Shown: one piece after another, positions 33,655-42,673 of the stretch
Layout: each line of letters starts with the position of its first letter
Position numbering within the stretch: the stretch's first letter is position 1
Source of the DNA: Cacconaster sp045642485
GTDB taxonomy: Bacteria > Bacteroidota > Bacteroidia > Bacteroidales > UBA932
DNA length: 64,000 bases
Assembly (NCBI GenBank): GCA_045642485.1
Contig: JAZUIV010000016.1
Location: 37,887 to 101,886 of the forward strand
Reading direction: 5' to 3'
Program-made: the position numbers and the translations under genes
Notes under the pieces: generated by a model
Told to the model about the DNA's origin: nothing
What the model saw: the letters and a program-made list of their open reading frames with translations, nothing else
Databases searched by the model: none

Positions 33655-34614
33655 TTACGGTACGTTCACGGGGTCTGCAACCGTCCATTCCGTCAATGAC
33701 GGAGTGACGGTGATTGCGTTCAGGGCAATGTTGAACGCATAGGTGTACTTCTTGCCCGATTCCATCGTCGGAGCGGAAGCCGGAGTGTAGGTGTACTGCA
33801 TCGGTATGTCATTGTTCGCCGCACCGTTCTTGCCGTTATGCAGCGTATAATGAAGCACGATGCTGAAGTTCTTGCCCGTGATAGGAGTGACGAGCAGGCC
33901 GTTGCCCAGCGCCTGCGGCGTAGCCGTCAGATTGACCGAGGTCGAGGTGAACGCTATGCCTTCCGTCTTCTGATTGGCCGGCGTCCAGGAACAGTTCACC
34001 TTCGCATCGGAGCGCGTGGCGCTGAGACTGCCGCCGAAGAATGCATCCTTAAGCTCCACCTTCGTGACCGTGATGCCCGCATTGCCGGACGCATTGTAAG
34101 CAATGTTGCTCGATGCGGTGACGGCAATCCAGCTCAGGGCGTGGGAGAACGTCATCGCCTTGGCATCCTTCGTGGCACCTTGCGCCGCTCCCACCAGAAT
34201 GTCATCCTGCAACGTGCTGTTGTCCGGATAGGTCAGCGTCACACCGTTGCTCCAGTTGGTAGCCCACGTGACGTCATAGACCGCGGCAGTGGTGCTGTAT
34301 CCCATCATATCCAGCGTCCCGGTGATGGGCCAGAAACGGTTTTCGTTCTGTGTCCATTCGGAGCCGTTGGTCGAAGTGAAGCCCGTGGCGGGGAAATAGT
34401 TCGTCGAAGTACCTTCAACGGCATTGTAATAGGCCGCCACCTGCAGCGTGCGCCCTATGTAAGGGATGGTCGTGCCCGTGACGGGCGCCTTGGTCGAAAC
34501 GTCCGTATGAGCTACAAGGGAGATGGAATGACGCTCCCTGTCCGTATATTCCCGCTCGAAAGAGGCGCAGGAGACGGCCGTGATGGCCGCGATGAAGAAC
34601 AGTATCCTTTTCAT
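33655..34614 (-). CDS. Fimbrillin-family lipoprotein (pilin)
   Basis: 319 residues; signal MKRILFFIAAITAVSC. Shows STKAPVTGTTIPYIGRTLQVAAYYNAVEGTSTNYF, RFWPITGTLDMMGYS, NGVTLTYPDNSTLQDDILVGAAQG and the end TPSLTEWTVADPVNVP. This is the most canonical pilin of the set and a reasonable choice for the major shaft subunit, though nothing in the sequence proves that. Confidence 0.88.
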   Translation of the reverse strand: MKRILFFIAAITAVSCASFEREYTDRERHSISLVAHTDVSTKAPVTGTTIPYIGRTLQVAAYYNAVEGTSTNYFPATGFTSTNGSEWTQNENRFWPITGTLDMMGYSTTAAVYDVTWATNWSNGVTLTYPDNSTLQDDILVGAAQGATKDAKAMTFSHALSWIAVTASSNIAYNASGNAGITVTKVELKDAFFGGSLSATRSDAKVNCSWTPANQKTEGIAFTSTSVNLTATPQALGNGLLVTPITGKNFSIVLHYTLHNGKNGAANNDIPMQYTYTPASAPTMESGKKYTYAFNIALNAITVTPSLTEWTVADPVNVP

Positions 34615-34637
34615 ATGGTGTTGTTTATATTGTTGCG

Positions 34638-35627
34638 TTATTTGATGTCCGTTTCGTCCGCCGTCATATCATCCCATTCCACCAGACCTGCGGTGACGAG
34701 CACCTCCTGCGGGGCGAAGTCAATCAGGTAAACGTACTTGCATCCCTGAAGCCAGTAGCTGTGGGGAAGAACGCAACGCACGGTCTGCTCATCCCCTCCC
34801 TCAGCCAGGGTGTAACGGATGACGATGTCCTTCTTCTCCTGTTCGGGAAGAAGCATATCCATATAGGATGTTCCTTCACCGAGATAACCGCCCACTATGC
34901 CGTAAGGGTCATCGAATGGAGTGTCCTCCCTCGTGGCCCTGCGGAAGTCCCACGTGGCGCGGGCTCCCCCGTCATTGTTGGTTATCGTCAGTTCCCCGGC
35001 CGTATATACATCCTCCAGGGTGACGTCCGTCACGCGGAACTGTCCGTCAAAGTCCTCCTCGGAGACATACAGACGGAGTTCTATCCACGCCTGCGAATGC
35101 TTGAACAGCAAGGGCACGCTGGCGCTCTCGTTCGTCTGGTGATAGCTGCTGGCGAAAAGTATGTCGTCCTGCGTACGGGTGCCCCGCACCACAAGCCTGA
35201 CCTGGTCGGCGCCGTTGGTCGCCCGCCACTCGATGTCCTCCTCGGGGAAGGCGGACGAACTGCTCACCGCAAGGAAGTCCATCTTCGCCCCCAAAGGCCA
35301 GTAATATGCCGGTTCGTGGCTCCAGTGTCCCTTTGAACTGACATAAGAGAACTTCTCTCCACGGAAATGGGTCTGGCTCTGCCCCTTGACCTGAGGGTAG
35401 ATATAAGCCGACAACCATATATCGCGGGGCGCCGCCTCCGGGGCGTCCTCGTGCAGGGCGGCCGTAGCCGTCTCGTAGAGAATTGACCCCGTGACGTACC
35501 CTTTGACCGTATGCCTCGCATAGGCGCTGAAGGTGAGAGGGTACTCCCTACCCGCGCTTATCTCCGTCTTCGTGCAGGAGGCCAGCACGCCGAATGCGAG
35601 AGCAGCCGTGATGAGATATCTCTTCAT
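34638..35627 (-). CDS. Fimbrillin-family lipoprotein (pilin)
   Basis: 329 residues from ATG 35627, chosen because it opens the signal peptide MKRYLITAALAFGVLASC; a longer frame reaches 35708 but reads back into the upstream gene. TVKGYVTGSILYETATAAL, YYWPLGAKMDFLAVS and ELRLYVSEEDFDGQFRVTDVTLEDVYTAGELTI follow; the end is TAGLVEWDDMTADETDIK. Most similar to the pilin at 35641-36936 (shared KGYV..G..FYE/LYE and DMLLPQ/DMLLPEQ blocks). Confidence 0.86.
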   Translation of the reverse strand: MKRYLITAALAFGVLASCTKTEISAGREYPLTFSAYARHTVKGYVTGSILYETATAALHEDAPEAAPRDIWLSAYIYPQVKGQSQTHFRGEKFSYVSSKGHWSHEPAYYWPLGAKMDFLAVSSSSAFPEEDIEWRATNGADQVRLVVRGTRTQDDILFASSYHQTNESASVPLLFKHSQAWIELRLYVSEEDFDGQFRVTDVTLEDVYTAGELTITNNDGGARATWDFRRATREDTPFDDPYGIVGGYLGEGTSYMDMLLPEQEKKDIVIRYTLAEGGDEQTVRCVLPHSYWLQGCKYVYLIDFAPQEVLVTAGLVEWDDMTADETDIK

Positions 35628-35640
35628 AATTTTTCGGATT

Positions 35641-36936
35641 CTAAATGATCTCGATAGGATTGGTCTCCCCGTCGAAACTTGCTTCGAATTCCTTGACTGT
35701 AGGAGCAAATGTGATTTCGCTTATGACAAAGTCTATGTCATAGATATACTTCTTGCCCATCTCCCATTTGTCGCTGCCGCTGTTCTTAGGAGTGAACCTG
35801 TATTCGAGAACTTCTGGATTGCCTGCAAGGACATACCTGATGATGAAGGATGTCTTGTTCTGCTGAGGTAGCAGCATATCCAGATAAGCGCAGTCGGCAT
35901 TCGTACCGGCCGCAGAGGAAGGAGTCAAAACTCCGACGTTGTTGCCCACGGCGTTAAGGGAGTTGACAAGACTGTAACTTTCATAAGCTGCCTGAAGGGC
36001 CGCCTCTTTGGCAGCAAGTTCCTCGCGAGCCTGTGCGATGGCGTCGGAATCACCGCCGTTCTGTGCCTCGACTAGATCGGACTGAGCCTGCTCCAAGGCC
36101 TTCTTTTCTTCAGTATATTCGTCAGGCTGCTTAAGGTGACCGTAAATGCCGTATCTGTCATCGAAGCTGATTGGACTCAGACCGTCACACTGCCATACAG
36201 CATCAACGGTATGTGTTGTAGCCGTAGTGTTGCGGGTGAGTTTGAGAATCCCCTTGTCATAGGCTCCGTCAATGACAATTTCTTTGATGGCAATCTTATC
36301 CATCATAGTGGAGTCGGCAACGGATAGCTGGAATTCAAGCCATGCCTGAGCATGCTGGAACTGAATTGCCACAGGCTGTCCTGTGGTGTAAACCTGCTCA
36401 TCATTTGCTGAAGCGTCTGCCGACTTGCCGGAAGCGCAGGCATAGAGGACGTCGTCCTGCGTGCGGTTCTCGTCAAAAGTGAGAACCAGGCCGGCGGCCG
36501 CATTCATATCGTTCCACACTGCATCCTTCGCCGCAAACGGCTCGGTGGAACTGAATGAGAGGAAGTCCATATTGCCGCCCAAAGGCCAATAGAGGGCTGG
36601 GGTGTGAACCCACTTTTCGGCTGCACCATCGAGGCCATTGCTTGCAAACTCCTCATCAATGAAATAGTTGCGCCCGGATCCTTCTTGAGGATTGATGTAG
36701 GCGCTCACACGCATCTTGCGGGCTGTGAGATCCGCGGTTGAAGAGTGGAGGTCTGCAACCGCCTTCTCGTAAAACCTGGTACCATCGACATAACCCTTGG
36801 TGATGACACCGTTAGTAAAGGAGACGGGGGTCCGGTCGGCCATCCTGTCCGTCGTGGTGTCCATTTCAGATTTGTTGCAAGAAGCAAGGCCGAAGCACAG
36901 GGCTACGGAACCGAGGATAAATGAGATTTTTCTCAT
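35641..36936 (-). CDS. Fimbrillin-family lipoprotein with a coiled-coil insertion
   Basis: 431 residues, about 100 longer than its neighbours. Signal MRKISFILGSVALCFGLASC; pilin features ITKGYVDGTRFYEKAVADLHS, LYWPLGGNMDFLSFS and the end APTVKEFEASFDGETNPIEII, where the usual Trp is Phe. Between about residues 270 and 325 is a charged, heptad-like stretch (EEKKALEQAQSDLVEAQNGGDSDAIAQAREELAAKEAALQAAYES region) that the other pilins lack and that should form a helical hairpin projecting from the pilin body. First pilin of the second cassette, after a 111-bp gap holding a weak hairpin. Confidence 0.85.
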   Translation of the reverse strand: MRKISFILGSVALCFGLASCNKSEMDTTTDRMADRTPVSFTNGVITKGYVDGTRFYEKAVADLHSSTADLTARKMRVSAYINPQEGSGRNYFIDEEFASNGLDGAAEKWVHTPALYWPLGGNMDFLSFSSTEPFAAKDAVWNDMNAAAGLVLTFDENRTQDDVLYACASGKSADASANDEQVYTTGQPVAIQFQHAQAWLEFQLSVADSTMMDKIAIKEIVIDGAYDKGILKLTRNTTATTHTVDAVWQCDGLSPISFDDRYGIYGHLKQPDEYTEEKKALEQAQSDLVEAQNGGDSDAIAQAREELAAKEAALQAAYESYSLVNSLNAVGNNVGVLTPSSAAGTNADCAYLDMLLPQQNKTSFIIRYVLAGNPEVLEYRFTPKNSGSDKWEMGKKYIYDIDFVISEITFAPTVKEFEASFDGETNPIEII

Positions 36937-36978
36937 AGTTGTAAAGTGGCCGTTAAACTTTCAACTGTTTTAAGAAAG

Positions 36979-37001
36979 ACTTCGGAGGCCGTCCCGGAAG
37001 T
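36979..37001 (-). promoter_or_regulatory. Weak hairpin in the 111-bp gap inside the fimbrial operon
   Basis: On the minus strand ACTTCCGG and CCGAAGT can pair with one bulge, followed by a T-poor CTTTCTT. The gap 36937-37047 is among the longest inside the operon and no TAnnTTTG promoter is seen in it. It could be an attenuator or processing site. Confidence 0.3.
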
Positions 37002-37047
37002 TTTGGGTTAGTGATTAGAATTAAAACCTATTGTTGAAACAAGTTTA

Positions 37048-37944
37048 TCAAGAGAAAATATGGTGTTCGTAACTTTCTTCCCACTCCTCCGCTGAAGGCT
37101 CCACGCCCCCCTGAACCATCTCCAGCAGGGAGACATCGTAATGTAAAGTGATGATATGCTCCTTATTGTCAGGATCAAGAACCTGTCCGGTGATATCTTC
37201 GCTGTGAATGTATGTCAGGCCGGCCGCATCCTTTATCTGTATCTGCAGGGTGTACGTCTGCCCCGGTACCATACCGAAAGTGTTGAACGCCGTGTCTATG
37301 TTCTCGAGGGAGGAGTCCACTCTGCCGGAGAACTGGAGTATGGCATCACCCTCGCGTATCATATCGGAAAGAAGTATATCCTCATACTGGTGAGTGATGT
37401 AGAACGCTATGCCCCTGTTGTTCTTGAGCCCTTTGACTCCTGTGACAATGACTCTCCAGCTATCCAGAGGACTGGACATAGGGATGACTATCTCATAAGC
37501 AGGATCCTCAACCGCCACGTACGGCACTTCCCCGTCATGCAGCACTCCGTAGAAGAAGTGGTCCGGAGCATTGATGACCTTTTGCCCGGATGTCGCCCTG
37601 GTCGCAGCCGTAGATACGGTAAGCAACTTCAGGTCGGATTCGTAGGAGTATTTCGTCGCGTCGTTGCGATAACTGTAGGCCACGATGTGGTACTGCCCCG
37701 GGGTGATGGTCATATCAGTCCCCTCCGGATTGGCCCACGTCTCGTATATGCGCTTGCCTGTTGTCACGTCATAAAAACGGAGCCATAACATTTCCGGGAC
37801 ACCGGACGGAACGTTGTACATCACGTTGTAGTCTATGTCATAACGCACGTGATAGTTCGTTTGGATGCCGTGTATTCCATCCCTTATACAGGATGACAAT
37901 ACCAGAGCCACCCCAAATATGATTGCTGAAAAGCGACTATTCAT
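37048..37944 (-). CDS. DUF5119-like fimbrial accessory lipoprotein
   Basis: 298 residues; signal MNSRFSAIIFGVALVLSSC. Recognisable features are HVRYDIDYNVMYNVPSGVPEMLWLRFYD, TITPGQYHIVAYSYRNDATKYSYESD and GVKGLKNNRGIAFYIT, in line with DUF5119. Ends EPSAEEWEESYEHHIFS. It overlaps the upstream DUF3575 gene by 8 bp, the same arrangement as the pair at 31132-32648, which supports a functional couple. Exact role unknown. Confidence 0.8.
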   Translation of the reverse strand: MNSRFSAIIFGVALVLSSCIRDGIHGIQTNYHVRYDIDYNVMYNVPSGVPEMLWLRFYDVTTGKRIYETWANPEGTDMTITPGQYHIVAYSYRNDATKYSYESDLKLLTVSTAATRATSGQKVINAPDHFFYGVLHDGEVPYVAVEDPAYEIVIPMSSPLDSWRVIVTGVKGLKNNRGIAFYITHQYEDILLSDMIREGDAILQFSGRVDSSLENIDTAFNTFGMVPGQTYTLQIQIKDAAGLTYIHSEDITGQVLDPDNKEHIITLHYDVSLLEMVQGGVEPSAEEWEESYEHHIFS

Positions 37945-38632
37945 TGTCCGGGACCTCCTTTTCCTTCTTGAATATCGGAACTACCAGATGCACTCCCAGT
38001 CGGAGCGGCACGGGACGGACGCGATGCAACGGTCCTCCGTCTGCCAGCAACATCGTCGATACCGGTGTGATGCCGTCGATGTCATAGGCAAACGAACCGG
38101 GCTCCACCTTGTACTTGCGGTACTTGCACCACCAGGCACCCACGCCCGCTGTAAACTCCAGGTGCACCCTTCCCCTCCGTCCCAAAGGCATCGCATACAT
38201 ATAGTCCATACCAAGTGACAGCGCGTCACCCTGCTCCCCTTTATAGTTGAGGCCGATGTCATAGTGCACGCCCGCAACGCTGATGCCTATGCTGTGTCCC
38301 AGGAGCCTGTACTTCGGATCGGCATCCTTTCCTCGGTTCCGACCAAGCCACAAACGGCCGCTCAGATAGAGGGCCTGTGCCTGAATGCAAGTCCTGTAGT
38401 AGTCGCTTACGGTGTTCATCCACGGACGGAACACCCACGGTGAATACCAGTCCGCCTCAAGGCTCCAGCGGTTACCTACAGGCATCTCGATGCCCACGCT
38501 CATAAGAGGCAGGAGAAGATTGCTGCGGAAAGCCACTGCAGGACGGTGGAGCAGCGAATCGGGACTGCCGGCCTGAGCCATAAACGGAACAAGCAATGCC
38601 AGGATTATTGTCAATTTTCTTAATTTTCTCAT
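37937..38632 (-). CDS. DUF3575 outer-membrane-type protein
   Basis: 231 residues; signal MRKLRKLTIILALLVPFMAQA. Signature AVAFRSNLLLPLMSVGIEMPVGNRWSLEADWYSPWVF and ALYLSGRLWLGRN; likely a small beta barrel. It heads the second cassette and is clearly homologous to the protein at 32049-32648 (shared FRSNLLLP / FRTNLLLP, GHSIGISV / GHSIGVSA, MDYMYAM / IDYSYCA blocks). Confidence 0.86.
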   Translation of the reverse strand: MRKLRKLTIILALLVPFMAQAGSPDSLLHRPAVAFRSNLLLPLMSVGIEMPVGNRWSLEADWYSPWVFRPWMNTVSDYYRTCIQAQALYLSGRLWLGRNRGKDADPKYRLLGHSIGISVAGVHYDIGLNYKGEQGDALSLGMDYMYAMPLGRRGRVHLEFTAGVGAWWCKYRKYKVEPGSFAYDIDGITPVSTMLLADGGPLHRVRPVPLRLGVHLVVPIFKKEKEVPDNE

Positions 38633-38650
38633 ATAAAGGGTTTTACGGTT

Positions 38651-39691
38651 TTATTGTATCCATTCGCCAAGACCTCCTGTCACTGTTATCCTCTTCTTGG
38701 CTGGAATAGGGGCATCCTCAAACGATTCGTTGTAGGCGTCGGTATTGTAGTCGAGAACCTCAACCTCCAGAGCCACCGTACGGTCACCGGATATAGTCTC
38801 CTGGTCATTTGAACCCGGACGCATAATGATAAGGTTCGTGATTTCATATATCCTGTTGCGGCCTATTACCGGAAGATTGACTACATAGTAGCAATGCACC
38901 GTGTCCACCGTCGCGTCAATTACCAGACGGCTTCGGCGCGGACACCACGTTCCACCGACAGAATCCATCTCCACAGGATTCTCATATGCATAGAACGTGT
39001 GTCTGACATCTATGCAGGAGTCCACCACCGTTCCTACATCGTCGTGCGTGATTCCTGCAGCTTCACCCTTATACCCCATCGCATTGGCGTAAGCCGTTGG
39101 GAATCCTCCCTCCAGGCAACAGTCTGCAGCCACGTTCGTCAGATAAATGCTGTTGACTTTCAGTCTGGTGCCTGACAGGGATTCCATCTTCGAGAAGTCC
39201 TTCGTTATGCGGTCCAGCATCACCTTGGAGGCCAGACGCTTGGCCTGCACATTGAAAGATGTCTCCCCGGAAAAGAGTGTTACGTCCCTGAAACCGAAAG
39301 CTACAAGATTGCCCACGGCATTGTCCTCAAGCGCGCTGCGCACCGTCTTGAGGGCCGTCACCGTAGCAGACTGTTCCATAGGTACCTCCGGGGCATTGAC
39401 AAGGACGAACAGAGTATAATCCCCCGGCACGGCCGATACCGTTATGGAACTGCCCGTCGTACAGCCGGCTGCCGCGAGATTCTCCTTTACATCGTAGAGA
39501 AACGCCTGCACACGTGAAACTGAGGTCTCAAGAGAATCTGCCACACCGACAGCCTTCGTGGAGGACCCTTCCGTGCCGGCATTGACCGTAAGACGGCACA
39601 GACTCCCATCCCCACGCCAGCAGTCGGGAGACTCCTTCCGACAGGACAATGCCAGAAGGGAGACGAGGAACAGTGCCATCATACGGATCAT
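38651..39691 (-). CDS. FimA-like fimbrial subunit
   Basis: 346 residues; signal MIRMMALFLVSLLALSC. The N-terminal domain has SSTKAVGVADSLETSVSRVQAFLYDVKENLAAAG and GDYTLFVLVNAPE, as in P. gingivalis-type FimA and its relatives; the C-terminal domain has HTFYAYENP, RRSRLVIDATV, YYVVNLPVIGRNRIYEITNLIIMRPGS and ends RITVTGGLGEWIQ. Domain order fits a two-domain pilin. Third FimA-like gene of the first block, before the first cassette begins. Confidence 0.82.
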   Translation of the reverse strand: MIRMMALFLVSLLALSCRKESPDCWRGDGSLCRLTVNAGTEGSSTKAVGVADSLETSVSRVQAFLYDVKENLAAAGCTTGSSITVSAVPGDYTLFVLVNAPEVPMEQSATVTALKTVRSALEDNAVGNLVAFGFRDVTLFSGETSFNVQAKRLASKVMLDRITKDFSKMESLSGTRLKVNSIYLTNVAADCCLEGGFPTAYANAMGYKGEAAGITHDDVGTVVDSCIDVRHTFYAYENPVEMDSVGGTWCPRRSRLVIDATVDTVHCYYVVNLPVIGRNRIYEITNLIIMRPGSNDQETISGDRTVALEVEVLDYNTDAYNESFEDAPIPAKKRITVTGGLGEWIQ

Positions 39692-39720
39692 ACTGAGAAG
39701 ATGTATTGACCTGGTTCGGT

Positions 39721-40821
39721 CTAATATTCAACGCTCCATATCTCACCTGTTTCCCAGTCCTGGATAGTGATACGGCAAGAGATGGATCCCTTTTCAAGAA
39801 CGGTCTCGGGATCATCCACTCCGATTCCCGTAATCTTGAGGTCGGTGATGGTATATCTCTTGTTGCTCTCGAGTTTGCCTGTATCGCTGCCTGGAAGGTC
39901 GATGGGATAATAATAGGTTTCGCTGCCAAGAGAGGTTTTGAGGACCAGCCGCGTACGACGGACGGTGAAGTCTCCCTGCGTGTCGTGCGAGTCCGCGGCC
40001 TTGACGGTCCGGTTAGGATAACAGTAGAAGTAATGCCTCACGTCGCTTCCGGCCTTAAGGTCGGTCGCCAGCCCTGTCTCAGCCACGAGATCGTTGACGT
40101 CCGAGGAGACAAAGCCCCTCTTGTTAATCCATCCGGCAGCATTGGTATCGATGGGAACCTGCGAATAAGGGCATTCGCTCTGCACATTCGTCAGGAATAT
40201 CTCTTCAAGTTTGAAATCCAATCCCTGATGCACACTTGAGATGAACGCCGTAGTGATGTTCTCGAGGATAACCTTGACACCGAAACGCTTCACGCTGACG
40301 GTATATACGGAGTCCCTGGAGAAGGTGAGTCCATCCCTGTCGCCAATGGCAGACATACAGTCCGCACTGTTGCTGGAAAGTTTTGATATACATTTCTTCA
40401 GGGTGGCGGTGTCCTTTACGGATGACCACTGCTCCGATTCGGCCTCGGAGTTCGCCAGAGCAAATACTCTCATTCCAGCCACGCCGAGAGGCACGGTTAT
40501 CTGTACCGTATCGCTCGCAAGAGAAGATGTGGCGGATGTCGTTGTACTGAAGTTCTTGCCTTTCGAGGCAATCAGGGCGCCGCTCTTGTCGAAGACAAAA
40601 AGCTGGATGTGTTTGATTTTGTTGTTGTCGGAAGCAATCTGGCTCTTCGTGAAACTGACGGATTCGGCTACACCGAAACTGACATTGCCCACACCGGTTG
40701 TGTTAAAGATGTCTTTACTCTGTGTCTTGCCTGTCTCCATCTCGGAGTTGTTGCAAGCCACGATACCGAAAACGGCTGCGGCCAGCAGGCCGGCCCTGAA
40801 AAATCTTGTTTTCATGTTCAT
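39721..40821 (-). CDS. FimA-like fimbrial subunit
   Basis: 366 residues; signal ending AAAVFGIVAC. SFTKSQIASDNNKIKHIQLFVFDKSGALIASKG and MRVFALANSEAES form the FimA-type N-domain; VRHYFYCYPNRT, RRTRLVLKTSLGSETYYYPIDLPG and NKRYTITDLKITG the C-domain; the end is ITIQDWETGEIWSVEY. The DWETGE end is shared with the pilin at 41651-42673. A likely major or minor shaft subunit. Confidence 0.85.
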   Translation of the reverse strand: MNMKTRFFRAGLLAAAVFGIVACNNSEMETGKTQSKDIFNTTGVGNVSFGVAESVSFTKSQIASDNNKIKHIQLFVFDKSGALIASKGKNFSTTTSATSSLASDTVQITVPLGVAGMRVFALANSEAESEQWSSVKDTATLKKCISKLSSNSADCMSAIGDRDGLTFSRDSVYTVSVKRFGVKVILENITTAFISSVHQGLDFKLEEIFLTNVQSECPYSQVPIDTNAAGWINKRGFVSSDVNDLVAETGLATDLKAGSDVRHYFYCYPNRTVKAADSHDTQGDFTVRRTRLVLKTSLGSETYYYPIDLPGSDTGKLESNKRYTITDLKITGIGVDDPETVLEKGSISCRITIQDWETGEIWSVEY

Positions 40822-40862
40822 TGCTTTAAAAGTTTATGTTATTTGTTGGTTGGAATAATATG

Positions 40863-41648
40863 TCAGATTATCGCATAGACCTCTTCACGTCTCCAATCCT
40901 CAATTGTGATTCTGACGGTCATCGCTACGAGGTCCACTCCCACCGTCACGTCCTCCATATCCTGCGCCCCGAAGTCATAGCCCATATCCTTGAGATATTT
41001 CCCTACCGGTACGTTGTGGATGATCATCGGAGTCTCTATTGAAAGTATCATTGACTCATCGCCCTGACGCGGCATACGGAAGATGTATCCTGCATCTGCC
41101 TTCACCCGGCACACAAACTCGTTTGCCGAAGCCTCCATCCGGCGATAATCCAGTCCTCCGTATCGGCTCCTCACCGTAAGGGTCATCCCGGCAAAAGGGT
41201 CCTCCGGGTCAGAGGCAAAGGCGTTGATGACCTTCACCGTAGCGAAGTTCTTGTGGAACTTTGCATCATACTCCGTAAGTTCACCGCTCACCGTAACGCG
41301 GTCGCTGAATGCAAAGACAGTGTCGGCCTCTATTCCGGAGGCACCGTAAATCTTGCCGTCAGAGGTAAACTGCGTGTTTTCCTGTCCTGCCGCGGCGCAT
41401 ACAATGTATCCGGCTTTGGGAAGGACGAACTGCAGGGTGTCGGCCTTTTCGACTGCCACCAGACGGCTGACCGATTTGGTCCCCTCTGCGGAGAGCAGGT
41501 CGAAACGGAGGAGTCCGGACCCCATCTTCGACCTTATATCCCCAATATCAACCGTCATTACACCGGGACAGGGTGTACGGTCCTCGAACACGGAGCATCC
41601 CACGGCAAGAATTGCTGTCAGAAGTATCACTGAAGATTTACGTATCAT
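40863..41648 (-). CDS. FimB/Mfa2-family fimbrial anchor lipoprotein
   Basis: 261 residues from ATG 41648, which opens the signal MIRKSSVILLTAILAVGC. Right after the lipobox comes SVFEDRTPCPGVMTVDIGDI, the cysteine-proline block typical of the FimB/Mfa2 family that anchors and limits the length of type V fimbriae. The end TVRITIEDWRREEVYAII matches the terminal strand of the neighbouring pilins. It lies between two FimA-like genes, as expected for an anchor gene. In the rest of the operon no second Mfa2-like anchor is evident. Confidence 0.85.
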   Translation of the reverse strand: MIRKSSVILLTAILAVGCSVFEDRTPCPGVMTVDIGDIRSKMGSGLLRFDLLSAEGTKSVSRLVAVEKADTLQFVLPKAGYIVCAAAGQENTQFTSDGKIYGASGIEADTVFAFSDRVTVSGELTEYDAKFHKNFATVKVINAFASDPEDPFAGMTLTVRSRYGGLDYRRMEASANEFVCRVKADAGYIFRMPRQGDESMILSIETPMIIHNVPVGKYLKDMGYDFGAQDMEDVTVGVDLVAMTVRITIEDWRREEVYAII

Positions 41649-41650
41649 GC

Positions 41651-42673
41651 TTAAAATTCCTCCCTGATGATTTCTCCCGTTTCCCAGTCGCACACATAGA
41701 CAGCTACATCCACGTCGGCCGTCGCAATGTTTTCATCCTCGGGATGACGCATTCCAGGCCCTTTGACCTTGAGGAATACGTTATATGCCGTGTTGGGCTC
41801 TATGTCCGGCAGTGTGACCGGATAATAATATGTTTCACCGGCAAGCGCCGCCTCGACCACAAGACGCGAGCAACGCGGTGTGAAAACATCTTTTGAATGT
41901 CTGTCACGGCTCCTGTTCGGATAGACATAAAATGTATGTACGGATGTCATTGCGTCGCCATCAGACATATAGCAGGTCTCCTGCCCGAAAAGCAGGTTTG
42001 AAGCCCCGTCGGGGCTGTAGAACATTCTGTTGTGCCACACCTTCGGCTCGTAGGAACCGTCGTCGTATGCGGCATCGCCCGCGACATTGCTCATATATGC
42101 GTCCTTGACAGTCAGGACATACCTTTCATACACATTGCTCTGCCATTCCACGGAAATATGGTAGTTAATCTTTGAAACCATCCTGTGCACGGGTAAGGTC
42201 AAAGAACGCGAGGACACTATCTCCACGCTACGCGTCAGACCATACATCACAAAGAATCCGGGACTGTTGCCGGCTAGGGTACTGACGCTTCCCCTGAGCT
42301 CATCCAACGTCGCTATCTCCGGTGCAGGGGCGTTAATCAGGGCGGCGAAGTCATATTTTCCATCGGCTAAGCTTATGCTGAATTTTCCCTCCTTGTCCTC
42401 ATACTGAGAATGAAGGACTCCCGTGTCGGACTCGAATACGTAGAGTATTGCCGACCCTATCTTCGACTCGTCCTGAGCAAGAGCGTCAGCCACCTTCGTG
42501 GCCGGAGCAACTGACAGCATCAGGTCAATTCTGTTCCCGGCTTCCTCCGCACGTTTTCTCTCCTCAATGCATTTTATGCAAGGCTCTCCCTGGCAGGAGA
42601 CCAGCAACACTGTGGCAATGGCTGCCATAATCATTCTATATCGTTCCATATCAGAAATATTGGTTCTATTCAT
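41651..42673 (-). CDS. FimA-like fimbrial subunit
   Basis: 340 residues; lipobox ATVLLVSC. N-domain ATKVADALAQDESKIGSAILYVFESDTGVLHSQYE and GKYDFAALINAPAPE; C-domain HTFYVYPNRS, RCSRLVVEAALAGETYYYPVTLPDI and the end VYVCDWETGEIIREEF. The ATG at 42673 overlaps the upstream gene by 8 bp; an alternative ATG at 42649 would give a shorter signal peptide and is equally possible. Followed after 2 bp by the anchor gene. Confidence 0.84.
   Translation of the reverse strand: MNRTNISDMERYRMIMAAIATVLLVSCQGEPCIKCIEERKRAEEAGNRIDLMLSVAPATKVADALAQDESKIGSAILYVFESDTGVLHSQYEDKEGKFSISLADGKYDFAALINAPAPEIATLDELRGSVSTLAGNSPGFFVMYGLTRSVEIVSSRSLTLPVHRMVSKINYHISVEWQSNVYERYVLTVKDAYMSNVAGDAAYDDGSYEPKVWHNRMFYSPDGASNLLFGQETCYMSDGDAMTSVHTFYVYPNRSRDRHSKDVFTPRCSRLVVEAALAGETYYYPVTLPDIEPNTAYNVFLKVKGPGMRHPEDENIATADVDVAVYVCDWETGEIIREEF

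Noticed and set aside
36937..37047. A separate promoter for the second cassette of the fimbrial operon.
   Set aside because: No TAnnTTTG with a -33 TTG is seen on the minus strand; only a weak hairpin.
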